Positions 14,094 to 22,730 of a DNA stretch of 30,981 nt are shown in pieces (the first letter of the stretch is position 1; the number at the start of each line of letters is the position of its first letter). A program made the translations under genes and the position numbers. The notes under the pieces were generated by a model, which saw only the letters and a program-made list of their open reading frames with translations, had not been told where the DNA came from and made no database searches. This stretch comes from a virus. Location: positions 1 through 30,981 of the IMG/VR virus record IMGVR_UViG_3300028558_000079, one strand, 5' to 3'.

Positions 14094-17000
14094 AAAAGCT
14101 CATCATCGTAATCCTGATCCTCCTTTGCTCCGCTCCGGCATGGGCAGCCGATTATATCGTCTACATCGATTCCACGGCTAGTGCCGGCGGCAACGGCACC
14201 ATCGGGACGCCCTGGAACGCCTTCAGCTCCATCAACTGGACGACCGCCACCAGCGCGATCACCGCCGGCAGTGTGGTCAATATCAACCTGAAGCGCGGGT
14301 CTCTATTCCGGACCAACCTAGCCATCGGTGCATCGGGGGTAGCAGGACGACCACTGGTGGTGCAGGCTTATGGCACAGGCAACAAGCCGGTCATCAACGG
14401 CGCGGATATCGTCACGTCCTGGTCAGCTTCCGGCGCAGGCCTGGGATCGACTTGGCAGGCAACTTGCGGGGCCACCGCGGGCGCTATCTTCCTTGTGAAC
14501 GGCACTCCTTTCATTCTCGGGGCCAGTGCCACCACCCTGAACGACCAGGAATATTTCCAATCAGGCACTACCCTGTATTTCAGGAATGATGCAGGGAACC
14601 CCACGACGCTGGGGCTCGTGACGGAACTGTCACAGCGTGACCCGGTGACGAATAACAACCACCCCTACGTGACGTTCTCCAACATCGAGTTCAGGAACGC
14701 CAATGCGAACGCTATTGCATTCTCCAACGTGGTCAACAACCAGACGGTAACCGATAGCGACTTTTACGATTGTGCCCAGTCCCTTTCCTTCAACACCGGA
14801 GCTAATACGGTCGCCCGATGCCGGTTCATTCGTGGTGGAACGGCTCAACAGGTAGCTCTTGGGGCCACGGGTGTAAGCGCCGACATTTCATATTGTCTGT
14901 TTAAAGACTCGACTTCGAGGGGGGTAAGGTCGCAATACGGCACTACCCTGAGCCTAAGCAACTGCACATTTTACGGCATGCACGGCGCGTCCTATGACAA
15001 CTCTTCTGCGGCTATGACTGCGACGCTCACCAACATAATCATTGCTGGCGGCGGTTCTGACAGCAATGGGAATATTTTGCAGTCGACCGCCGGGACGGTA
15101 AGTTTGTCCAATTCCGTTCTGACTGTCTCCCGGGATGGTTCAGGCCCAACTGGCGTAACCATCGGGTCAAATGTGACTTATGCCGATCCCTTGGTCACCA
15201 ATCGAGGATTTACAGGACTGCTCAGCTGGTCCACCGATGACGGTGACTACATCTATTGGAACAGGATGGGAACAGTGCTCAGGGGAGTTTTCGGAGCTAC
15301 CGGAGCTACCCTAGCGGATTACAGCACCACTCAGCACTCCGCGCCCCAAATAGCCGCCATGCAAGCCGCCGTAGCTGCGGGGGATGAAGTTGCCGGCCAC
15401 ACCAGGAATGGTGTTGGCAATGTGGTTGTTCTCACCGCGTTCAAGATTTACGGGGCAACCTGCGGTACGTCCACAGCTACTGTGAGGGTTGCCAGCAACC
15501 ATCTTATCGTGAAGGTGGACGGCTCGGACCAGTACGACCTTGACCTGACGAACGTCTCTTATGACGCTTTGGGGGAAGTCACCACCTATCTGAACAGCAA
15601 GGCATGCACCGGTGGGGGAACTATTAGCATAACCACCGATGCAGATACCGCCAAGGCTAACACTAAGTCGGCGTCGTTGGCTGATCTGGCGGAAACCAGC
15701 TTCAGGGTGGCGTCCGGTTCTGCACTGCAACTTTCCTTCGATTCCACCAAATACTGGACTGAGGAAATCGTCAATTCCAGAACGGACATTGAAACGTTCA
15801 TTGGCGGAGGGTATACCGCACCGGTGTTCATTTACCCGCAAGGTGGGTATAGCGCAGGTTTAATTTCATTTTTGATCGCAAATGGTTTTACTGGCGCAAG
15901 GGTAGTTTATACAGCAGCATCGTTTTCAACTCAGCTAAAAAAACTTAACCAATATCAGACTGTTGGGATGACCTCCACTACAGCCCAAGGTATGCTGGTT
16001 CATATTTCAATGTATAACGCTTTAACTGATTCAATCGGTGGACAGACTTTTACTGGAACAAACCTTGGCTCTTATGTCACACAGCAGTATGGCAGGCTTC
16101 CGGTTGATTTTTATGGTGCAGCTACCTTTAATGGTACCACTTCAAGAGCGTCAAGAACTTCCATAACCGGCCTTGACTATACCACGGCAGACTGGTCCGT
16201 TGGCATGATGGCTCACCCGGTAGCATTGACTGGCAACCATACTCTTTGGTACCACGGGGATGCCAGCGGCGCATCCAACTACTCGAAGCTGTGGATTTCT
16301 TCTGATGGTGCAGTTCATTTTACCATTATTGCTGGAGGGTCAGCAGTTGTCTCCCTCTCAACCGCAGCAGGAGTCATGACGGCTGGAAATACGAAGGCCG
16401 TAGGTGTGCGACAGCAGTTAGGCTCCATCGACATAATGGTAGGAAGTAACTACTGCACCAGCACAAGCGACTACGTAGTAGCGGATACCGTGGGTGCAAC
16501 GACAGTGACCTCAGTCGTTCCGGGAGCGGGATCGGCAAGTTACGGCGGTGCCATGTACCTCGGTGCAAGCTATGACGGCACCACGTACTCCGATTACTAC
16601 AACGGGCATATGAACTCATTCTATATTGCTAAGAATACCGCAAGATTGGCGATAGGAATGGCGAATGCGGTTACGTCGAATGGTGGCTTATATGTCACTT
16701 TCATGCATCATGCCGATGTGCCTTACGATGTCATAAGGAACTATGCGGATGCCATCAAGTGGGCGCAGAACCATGGCGCAAATGTCCTGGTCAAGACACA
16801 CAAGGACGCTTACGCCTACATAACGACTCAAGGTTACAAGTCTTCGGATGGGGCCTATCTCTCATGGAAACAGACTGATGCTTCAAATTATGTTCCACAA
16901 GCTACATCCCCAGCAGTCGATACCGGGACCAACCTCGGTTATTCGACAGACTTGGCAGGGACAGCTGTTCCTTACAACAGCATCCCTGACATGGGGGCTT

Positions 17001-18142
17001 ATGAATATTTCCCGACGACAGTAAACGGGGCCTGCGGGACGAACAACACCGGATCATTTGACACCTTGACTAGTGCGACAGCCAATGATTGCGCTACGGG
17101 CACCGTCACCAGCTTTACCACTGGGTCTGGCCCATGGACTTGGCAATGCGTAGGTAGCGGGACGGGGCATACGGATTCAGGGACCTGCAGCGCGAGCGTC
17201 AACAGTTACGCCGTTTCGACGACCGGGGCAAACGCAACCTTTACGCCATCCTCGGCCTCGGTGAACTTCGGAGGAACGACAACCCTAGCCGTCGCGGCCG
17301 TCACGAATTACAGCATCACAGCGGTCTCTGGATGCAGCGGCTCCTGGAACAGCGGCACCGGGATTTTTACGACCGGGACCATGTCAGCGAATTGCACCGT
17401 AACGGCAACGGCGGCCATCAACAGTTTTACGGTCAGCACTGCCGGAGCGAATGCCACGTTTACGCCCAGTTCGGCGTCAGTGAATTATGGGAGCACTACC
17501 ACGATCAGCGTCGCGCCGGCAATAGGGTATGCCATATCCGGAGTCACTGGATGCGGTGGTTCTTGGAATAGCGGCTCTGGAGTCTTCACCACGGGGGCGA
17601 TTACCGGTGCATGCACTGTGACGGCGGCGACGAGCATCCTCCAGGAAACGGCGACGCCGAGCGCCGGTGCGAACGGATCACTCGGACCGGCGACAGCACA
17701 AACGGTGAACTACGGGGCCACGGTGGCGTTTACCGTCACCCCCGCGGCCTGCTATAGCATAGGGACCGTCACCGGCTGCAGCGGCACCCTGGTCGGAAGC
17801 ACCTACACCACCGGGGCCATGACTGCGAACTGCACCGTCAGCGCGACCTTTACCAGTAGCGGGACGACATACACCGTCACCCCGAGCACCGGCGCGAACG
17901 GGACGATCAGCCCGTCGAGCCCGCAGACCATTGCCTGCGGGAGCCCGGCGACGTTCACCGTCACCCCCTCGACAAATTATTGGGCCTCGGTAGGAGGGAC
18001 CTGCGGGGGAACCCTGGCGGGGACAACCTACACCACCGGAGCGATCACCAGCGCCTGCTCAGTTTCGGCAACATTTGCGGCGATTTCCACTGGCACAAAC
18101 CCTTATGGGCTCGGCTACGCCCTTGACTTTAACTGGTACTGA
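14090..18142 (+). CDS. Large exported mosaic protein: beta-helix, NodB-type deacetylase, LamG-like, InlB-like repeats
   Basis: 1350 residues, GTG start overlapping the portal stop (GTGA) behind aggagg. A signal peptide ends at APAWA/AD (after residue 19). Residues 20-370 look like a right-handed beta-helix. A polysaccharide deacetylase follows: DDGD at 383-386, GDEVAGHTRN with His437, YPQGGYS near 582, and HHADVPYD near 873. A LamG-like sandwich (about 665-860) sits inside it. The beta-helix-type ending DMGAYEY (near 970) comes after the deacetylase, so deacetylase and LamG seem inserted in the beta-helix. Then come a Cys-containing VNGACG module and four InlB-like repeats to the end. It probably binds and modifies cell-surface polysaccharide. 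A bacterial-style Sec signal on a phage late-operon protein suggests cargo rather than a virion part. Confidence 0.75.
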   Translation: MKKLIIVILILLCSAPAWAADYIVYIDSTASAGGNGTIGTPWNAFSSINWTTATSAITAGSVVNINLKRGSLFRTNLAIGASGVAGRPLVVQAYGTGNKPVINGADIVTSWSASGAGLGSTWQATCGATAGAIFLVNGTPFILGASATTLNDQEYFQSGTTLYFRNDAGNPTTLGLVTELSQRDPVTNNNHPYVTFSNIEFRNANANAIAFSNVVNNQTVTDSDFYDCAQSLSFNTGANTVARCRFIRGGTAQQVALGATGVSADISYCLFKDSTSRGVRSQYGTTLSLSNCTFYGMHGASYDNSSAAMTATLTNIIIAGGGSDSNGNILQSTAGTVSLSNSVLTVSRDGSGPTGVTIGSNVTYADPLVTNRGFTGLLSWSTDDGDYIYWNRMGTVLRGVFGATGATLADYSTTQHSAPQIAAMQAAVAAGDEVAGHTRNGVGNVVVLTAFKIYGATCGTSTATVRVASNHLIVKVDGSDQYDLDLTNVSYDALGEVTTYLNSKACTGGGTISITTDADTAKANTKSASLADLAETSFRVASGSALQLSFDSTKYWTEEIVNSRTDIETFIGGGYTAPVFIYPQGGYSAGLISFLIANGFTGARVVYTAASFSTQLKKLNQYQTVGMTSTTAQGMLVHISMYNALTDSIGGQTFTGTNLGSYVTQQYGRLPVDFYGAATFNGTTSRASRTSITGLDYTTADWSVGMMAHPVALTGNHTLWYHGDASGASNYSKLWISSDGAVHFTIIAGGSAVVSLSTAAGVMTAGNTKAVGVRQQLGSIDIMVGSNYCTSTSDYVVADTVGATTVTSVVPGAGSASYGGAMYLGASYDGTTYSDYYNGHMNSFYIAKNTARLAIGMANAVTSNGGLYVTFMHHADVPYDVIRNYADAIKWAQNHGANVLVKTHKDAYAYITTQGYKSSDGAYLSWKQTDASNYVPQATSPAVDTGTNLGYSTDLAGTAVPYNSIPDMGAYEYFPTTVNGACGTNNTGSFDTLTSATANDCATGTVTSFTTGSGPWTWQCVGSGTGHTDSGTCSASVNSYAVSTTGANATFTPSSASVNFGGTTTLAVAAVTNYSITAVSGCSGSWNSGTGIFTTGTMSANCTVTATAAINSFTVSTAGANATFTPSSASVNYGSTTTISVAPAIGYAISGVTGCGGSWNSGSGVFTTGAITGACTVTAATSILQETATPSAGANGSLGPATAQTVNYGATVAFTVTPAACYSIGTVTGCSGTLVGSTYTTGAMTANCTVSATFTSSGTTYTVTPSTGANGTISPSSPQTIACGSPATFTVTPSTNYWASVGGTCGGTLAGTTYTTGAITSACSVSATFAAISTGTNPYGLGYALDFNWY

Positions 18143-18154
18143 CAGGAGATTTCC

Positions 18155-18565
18155 ATGAAAAACCTTTTGATCGCAGCAGCCCTGGTCCTTTTAGCCGCAG
18201 GCGCCGCGCAGGCGCAAAGCTCCATCGTTTTCGTCGTCAATTCCAACGCTAAATATTTCCAGGTTTCCGGCTGCACCTCCGGAGATTTCCAGGCCCAGGC
18301 CCGGCCGCAGAGCTTGCCGAACAGCCTCGGCGTCCAGGGGACAGTCCAGGGCTTCGCTCCTGACCCGTACCTTTCGGTGACGGTACCTAACACCGGGTCG
18401 GTGGTTTTCCCGCTTACCCGCGGGGTCATGCCGATCACCGGGAATCCGGTCCCTGCGTCCGGAATAGGTATTTTCAAATTCACGAACAACGGGACGGGAA
18501 CCTGCTCCGGGCGCATCATGGGGGATTCGACCCTCACGAACTGGCCGCAGTTCACGATTCAGTAG
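18155..18565 (+). CDS. Sec-exported hypothetical protein
   Basis: 136 residues with a clear signal peptide (MKNLLIAAALVLLAAGAAQA/QS) behind a strong acaggaga site. The mature part is Ser/Thr/Gly/Asn-rich and beta-prone, with two Cys (SGCTSG and GTCSG). It directly follows the large exported protein and probably shares its transcript and destination. No family is recognised; it could be a surface partner of its neighbour. Confidence 0.65.
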   Translation: MKNLLIAAALVLLAAGAAQAQSSIVFVVNSNAKYFQVSGCTSGDFQAQARPQSLPNSLGVQGTVQGFAPDPYLSVTVPNTGSVVFPLTRGVMPITGNPVPASGIGIFKFTNNGTGTCSGRIMGDSTLTNWPQFTIQ

Positions 18566-18611
18566 CAGCACAGGCAGAAAACCGAATAGCAACATCACAG
18601 AGCCCCTAGAG

Positions 18612-18647
18612 AGCCGCCACAGTCGAAAGACAGTGCGCGGCTTTTTT
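18612..18647 (+). terminator. Hairpin terminator before the protease gene
   Basis: agccgc (18612-18617) pairs with gcggct (18637-18642); cac and gtc continue against gac and gtg with one A-A mismatch and one bulged C; the loop is GAAA (18625-18628). A run of six T (18642-18647) follows. It closes the exported-gene block. The next start lies 17 bases downstream, so read-through must supply the head genes unless an unseen promoter exists. Confidence 0.75.
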
Positions 18648-18663
18648 ATTGGAGAACGAGGCC

Positions 18664-20136
18664 ATGGCCAGCAAGCAACCCACATTTTACGTTCCCATCC
18701 AGCGCATCGATGAAGAGCAGCGCACCATTCACTGCTACGGCACGCGGGGCGATATCAAGGACTCCTACGGCACATTCATCGACCTCGACAGCGCCGTCAA
18801 GTGCATGGACGACTACATGGAGTTCCCTGCCCTTCGCGAGATGCACCAGCCGATCGCAGCCGGAAAGGCCGTGGAATATGAGGTTGACGACAAGGGGATC
18901 TTCCTCTCCGCGAAGGTGGTTGATGACGACGCCTGGAAGAAGGTCAAGGAGGAGGTTTACCGCGGGCTCTCCATCGGAGCCAGTGAAGATTATACGGTGA
19001 GGGCCGGGGAAAACCTCGGGCGCATTGGCTCCAAAAAGTGGCAGGACGGCGATGTCATCCACTTGTCATCCATAACAGAATTCTCCTTGGTCGACAGCCC
19101 ATCAAACAGAGGATGCGGGGACATGGTCCACCGCATAGGAGGTACCAACATGCTGAAAAAGTTCACCGCAGAAACCGACATCCGGAGGTACGCCGGTGAG
19201 GAGATCAACGACGTGCAGTCGGCGTGCTATGCCCTCTCCAGCATCCAGGCCCTGCTCAACAAGGAAAAGGGAGAGTCCGACGAACCGGCGGGCGCTGAGC
19301 AGATCACAGCGCTTACGGCCGCGATCACCGCGCTCAAGGCGTTTATCACCTCCGAGATCCAGGAGGACACCAGCACCGAACCGAACCGGGATAGCAACTA
19401 CTACTGGAGCGCGATCGGGGACCTGTGCAGGGGCGAAGCGACGCGCGAGGATTCGGTTACCCGTCTGTCTGATCTCGGATTCTCTCCGGTCGTTGAACTG
19501 GCCGCGCAGGAGGTGGAGCGCAAGGGCGCATCGATCAGCGCAGAGAACGGCAAAAAAGTCCAGGCCATTCACGATCACGCCTGCGACATGGGCGCCAGGT
19601 GTGCGAGCTCGGACGTCAAGAAGGCTGCAGAGGTCTCTGCGGCAGGCGGGGTAATCAGGATCATCGGCGCGGTAGACGACGCGAGCGTCACCCGGATGGT
19701 GGCCCTGCTCGGCGCTGCTGGGATGAAGCATGAGATCGTCGAGGCCATCGAGCGCGCGGACGATCTCCCCGACCTGATCCGGATCGCCGGGGCCTTCGGG
19801 ATCGATACCGAGGATGAGGATGTGGCCAGGGCCCTCACTTTCGACAACATCATCGAGCGCGTGGCGAAGGACCGCATGACCCTCACGGCGGAGATCGCCA
19901 GGCTGAATGCGATCCCCGCGGCCCCCGGGGGAGACGGCAAGCAGGTACTTCGGACGGTCGCGGTCCCCAAGGATGAGGACACCGGTACCAAGGCGGTCAC
20001 CCGCGTCGAAGACACCGACGAATTCAAAAACGGTTCATCGCAGGACCAGGCCTTCTTGCTCGCCAGGGCCGCAATGCAGGAGCCGCTACTGGTCCAGGGC
20101 GGAATGCAATCCGCAAGACCGCTGGCCAAACGCTAG
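18664..20136 (+). CDS. Prohead protease, XkdF-like/S78 type, with long C-terminal extension
   Basis: 490 residues from ATG 18664, chosen because ggag lies 9 bases before it; an in-frame TTG at 18649 would start on the ribosome binding site. The protease part is residues 1-160: REMHQPIAAGKA (His61), then VYRGLSIGASEDY (Ser103) and SSITEFSLVDSPSN, the usual His...Ser layout of the capsid maturation protease family (XkdF-like). The remaining 330 residues are helical and acidic with no known motif and may serve as scaffold, as in other protease-scaffold fusions. It lies directly before the capsid gene. Confidence 0.78.
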   Translation: MASKQPTFYVPIQRIDEEQRTIHCYGTRGDIKDSYGTFIDLDSAVKCMDDYMEFPALREMHQPIAAGKAVEYEVDDKGIFLSAKVVDDDAWKKVKEEVYRGLSIGASEDYTVRAGENLGRIGSKKWQDGDVIHLSSITEFSLVDSPSNRGCGDMVHRIGGTNMLKKFTAETDIRRYAGEEINDVQSACYALSSIQALLNKEKGESDEPAGAEQITALTAAITALKAFITSEIQEDTSTEPNRDSNYYWSAIGDLCRGEATREDSVTRLSDLGFSPVVELAAQEVERKGASISAENGKKVQAIHDHACDMGARCASSDVKKAAEVSAAGGVIRIIGAVDDASVTRMVALLGAAGMKHEIVEAIERADDLPDLIRIAGAFGIDTEDEDVARALTFDNIIERVAKDRMTLTAEIARLNAIPAAPGGDGKQVLRTVAVPKDEDTGTKAVTRVEDTDEFKNGSSQDQAFLLARAAMQEPLLVQGGMQSARPLAKR

Positions 20137-20173
20137 CCACCACAGACCGTCGCGGGGACAGGGCGGAATTAAA

Positions 20174-20185
20174 GCCGGAAACGGC
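20174..20185 (+). promoter_or_regulatory. GAAA-loop hairpin before the capsid gene
   Basis: gccg-GAAA-cggc, a perfect four-pair stem with a GNRA loop, 22 bases before the capsid ATG and just upstream of its caggagg site. No T run follows, so it is not a terminator. It may protect or position the capsid message. Confidence 0.4.
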
Positions 20186-20207
20186 AAAAGGACAGGAGGA
20201 ACGACAG

Positions 20208-21749
20208 ATGGACTTCGGTATTTCTCAGGCAACACTCGACCTGGCCCGCGCAGCATGGGGCGCCACCATTCCCGCGAGCGACATTCAGCGGGCATTCACT
20301 TCGCCGGCGTCGGCGACCCAGGGTCTGATCGCCTATGACCTTGAGGCACCGAGCAAAAAGCTCTACCCGCTGCTCACCCCGCTCAGGAACAAGATCGCCC
20401 GCCGCGCGGACGGTTACTCCATCCAGAGCAACTGGGAAGTGGTGAACGGGATCAACATCACGAACCTCGATATCGGCGTTTCCGAGCGGAACCGCGGCGG
20501 GGTCATCAACCAGAGCACCGCGCGCTACATGGCGGCATTCGTCGAGTGCGGGCTCGAAACCTACGCCACCTGGAAAGCAGATTTGGCGTCCAAGAACTAC
20601 GAGGACGTCAAGGCCCTCGCGCAGATCCAGCTGCTGCAGAGCTGCATGATCCAGGAAGAATTCCTGGACCTGGGCGGCATGGCCACCATCCCCATGGGGC
20701 AGACCCCTACCCCGACCGTCACCGACGCCGGCGCGGCCCTGGGCACCCTGCTGCACAGCCAGGCGTACTACGTCGGCTGCGTCGCGCTGAACTTGAAGGG
20801 CTACCAGCAGCTGGCCGGCTGGAACATGGGGATCACCGGGCAGAGCATGAGCCTGACCACGGCCCTGGTTCAGCAGATCACCCGGGCGAACGCAGACGGC
20901 AGCTCCGACACCTACGGCGCCGGCGTCGCTATTCCCTCCGCAGCCTGTGGGACCGTCACCACCGGTACGCAGAGTTCTAGCGCAGACACCCATGCCATCA
21001 ACGCGACCGTCACCCCGCTCAATGGCGCAGTAGGTTACGCCTGGTACATGGGGACCTCGGCCGCGACCGCAGCACTTGTCGCAGTCACCACCACCGGTTC
21101 GGTTACGATCACCAGTCTGCCGGCCGCCGGCGCGCAGCTGTTCAGCGCCCTGGCCGCAACCGACTACTCCTGCAACTCGCTCGTCTATGACGGCATGCTG
21201 ACCCAGCTCTACAAGGCAGGATCGGGTGCCACCATCAACACCCTGGCGAACGGCGCGAAGCTCACCTCCAACGGCTACGGCGGGATCACCGAATTTGACA
21301 CCGTCTTCACCAACATGTTCAACCTCTACCGGACCGGCCCAGATGAGATCTACGTCAACATTCAGCAGCTGATGGACATTAACGCCCTGGTCATCTCCGG
21401 CGGCGGCGCTCCGCTGTTCAGGTTCAACCTGGACGGGAACAACCCGGGCAACATCGACGCGGGGATCGTGGTCGGCTCGATCCTCAACCCGGCAACGAAC
21501 CGCAAGGTTCAGATCCTGGTGCACCCGAACATGCCCCCGGGCACCATCATGTTCTGGTCGAACAGCGTCCCCTACCCGCTGAACGATATCGGCTCGCTCG
21601 TACTGAAGCATCTCCGCCGCGACTACTACGCGATCGAGTGGCCCTTCACCAAGCGTTCCTACGATTACGGCGTGTATTTCGACGGCGTCCTGAAAAACTA
21701 CTTCCCGCCGGCTTTCGCGATCGTGAACAACATCACCCAGGGCCACTAA
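20208..21749 (+). CDS. Major capsid protein
   Basis: 513 residues, behind a strong aggagga site and directly after the prohead protease. The protein has the size, composition and final segment of HK97-fold major capsid proteins: PNMPPGTIMFWSNSVPYP, then RRDYYAIEWPFTKRSYDYGVYFDGVLKNYFPPAF. Residues about 240-320 (TVTPLNGAVGYAWYMGTS and around) look like an Ig-like beta-sandwich inserted in the shell domain, which would be displayed on the capsid surface. The long opposite-strand frame at 20169-21929 is a GC-driven shadow. Confidence 0.82.
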   Translation: MDFGISQATLDLARAAWGATIPASDIQRAFTSPASATQGLIAYDLEAPSKKLYPLLTPLRNKIARRADGYSIQSNWEVVNGINITNLDIGVSERNRGGVINQSTARYMAAFVECGLETYATWKADLASKNYEDVKALAQIQLLQSCMIQEEFLDLGGMATIPMGQTPTPTVTDAGAALGTLLHSQAYYVGCVALNLKGYQQLAGWNMGITGQSMSLTTALVQQITRANADGSSDTYGAGVAIPSAACGTVTTGTQSSSADTHAINATVTPLNGAVGYAWYMGTSAATAALVAVTTTGSVTITSLPAAGAQLFSALAATDYSCNSLVYDGMLTQLYKAGSGATINTLANGAKLTSNGYGGITEFDTVFTNMFNLYRTGPDEIYVNIQQLMDINALVISGGGAPLFRFNLDGNNPGNIDAGIVVGSILNPATNRKVQILVHPNMPPGTIMFWSNSVPYPLNDIGSLVLKHLRRDYYAIEWPFTKRSYDYGVYFDGVLKNYFPPAFAIVNNITQGH

Positions 21750-21775
21750 GCCCGGGAGCAACCTTTGACGAGAGA

Positions 21776-21797
21776 GCCCGGCGGGAAACCGCTGGGC
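21776..21797 (+). promoter_or_regulatory. Strong GAAA-loop hairpin after the capsid gene
   Basis: gcccggcgg-GAAA-ccgctgggc, a nine-pair stem (one G-U) with a GNRA loop, followed by cttcc rather than a T run. It could limit transcription from the capsid gene into the tail genes, or act as an RNA stabiliser at the capsid mRNA 3' end. Confidence 0.55.
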
Positions 21798-21818
21798 CTT
21801 CCATGACAGGAGCCAGAC

Positions 21819-22151
21819 ATGAGCAACGTCAGCATGAAACACCCGACCGCAGGCGCAGGAACGTCCGTGGTCGAGCACGAAGGGCGGCGCTACCCGATGA
21901 GCGGCGGCGTCGCGAGCGTCCCGCCTCACATCGCGGAGAACCTCAAGAAGAAGGGCTGGAAGGAAGTCAAGCCCGAGGCAGCGCCGGGGACCGATGCGGC
22001 AGCACTCGAAGCTGCCAAGGCCAAGGTTGCCGAGCTGGAAGCGACCATCGCAGAGATGGAAACTGCCGCAGAGGAAGGACGCACCGTGATTACCGACCTG
22101 CAGGCCAAGGTTGCCGAGCTGGAAGCGAAACTCACCCCGCCCGCGGCATAA
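21819..22151 (+). CDS. Hypothetical coiled-coil phage protein
   Basis: 110 residues. The N-terminal half (VVEHEGRRYPMSGGVASVPPHIAENLKKKGW) looks like the small domain often found between capsid and connector genes. The second half is a coiled coil in which KVAELEA occurs twice, from a 26-base exact repeat. It follows aggagccagac. Possibly a head decoration or head-completion factor; the role is unproven. Confidence 0.55.
   Translation: MSNVSMKHPTAGAGTSVVEHEGRRYPMSGGVASVPPHIAENLKKKGWKEVKPEAAPGTDAAALEAAKAKVAELEATIAEMETAAEEGRTVITDLQAKVAELEAKLTPPAA
22019..22128 (+). repeat. 26-base direct repeat, 84 bases apart
   Basis: Positions 22019-22044 and 22103-22128 are identical and code for AKVAELEA in the coiled coil. 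The 84-base offset is 28 residues, exactly four heptads, so the duplication keeps the coiled-coil phase. Confidence 0.9.
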
Positions 22152-22166
22152 CAGAGGTACCGGCCC

Positions 22167-22730
22167 ATGGCAGCGAACGACCTGACAGATCTGGCAACAG
22201 TTAAGGCCTGGCTCAAAATCCCCACACTCGCGACAACTGACGACGCGCTCCTGGGGAAGCTGATCACGTCAGCGTCGGCCTTCCTTCTCTCGACGCTTGA
22301 CCGCTCCTTCACCCTGGAGTCCGTAACCGAGCAGCGGAACGGGAAAGGCACGGCGGCCATGATGACCAAGGATTATCCGGTCTACTCGGTCACCAGCGTG
22401 AAGATCGGAAACCAGCTCATTCCGCAGGCGGCAGACTCGACACAGCCCGGGTTTCTCTACTCGGACAAGACGATCTACCTCAACGGGTACTGCTTCCCCC
22501 GGGGAGCGCAGAACGTGCAACTGGTTTACGTGGCCGGGTATGCAGCAATCCCTGCCGAAGTGAGCCAGGTAGCGATTGACCTGATCGCGAAGAAATACAA
22601 GCAGCGAGACCGCATCGGTCTCCGGAGCGAAGTGCTCCAGGGGCAGACGGTCTTTTTCGACCTGACCGACATCAACGACGAAATCATCAGCATCCTGAAG
22701 CAGTACCGCAAGGTGGTACCCGTCACATGA
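22167..22730 (+). CDS. Head-tail connector protein, gp6-like
   Basis: 187 residues. LTDLATVKAWLKIPTLATTDDALLGKLITSASAFLLSTLDR is the typical N-terminus of the gp6/YqbG-like connector family, with a beta part around the PVYSVTSVKIGN segment and a later helix (EVSQVAIDLIAKKYKQRDRIG). It forms a ring under the portal. The order capsid, small protein, connector, gp10-like and terminator-like genes is the standard siphophage order. Its stop overlaps the next start (ATGA). Confidence 0.82.
   Translation: MAANDLTDLATVKAWLKIPTLATTDDALLGKLITSASAFLLSTLDRSFTLESVTEQRNGKGTAAMMTKDYPVYSVTSVKIGNQLIPQAADSTQPGFLYSDKTIYLNGYCFPRGAQNVQLVYVAGYAAIPAEVSQVAIDLIAKKYKQRDRIGLRSEVLQGQTVFFDLTDINDEIISILKQYRKVVPVT

Noticed and set aside
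15937-15943. A7 run in frame as A AAA AAA in the exported mosaic gene
   Set aside because: It lies within a domain in an AT-rich patch, not at a domain border, and a truncated product there would split the deacetylase; chance is the simpler explanation.
20169-21929. A 586-codon open frame on the minus strand across the capsid gene
   Set aside because: It mirrors a high-confidence capsid gene, has no ribosome binding site or motif, and its Val/Asp/Arg/Gly/His-heavy composition is that of a GC-driven shadow. The intein antisense gene differs by having a recognisable fold, catalytic residues and a ribosome binding site.
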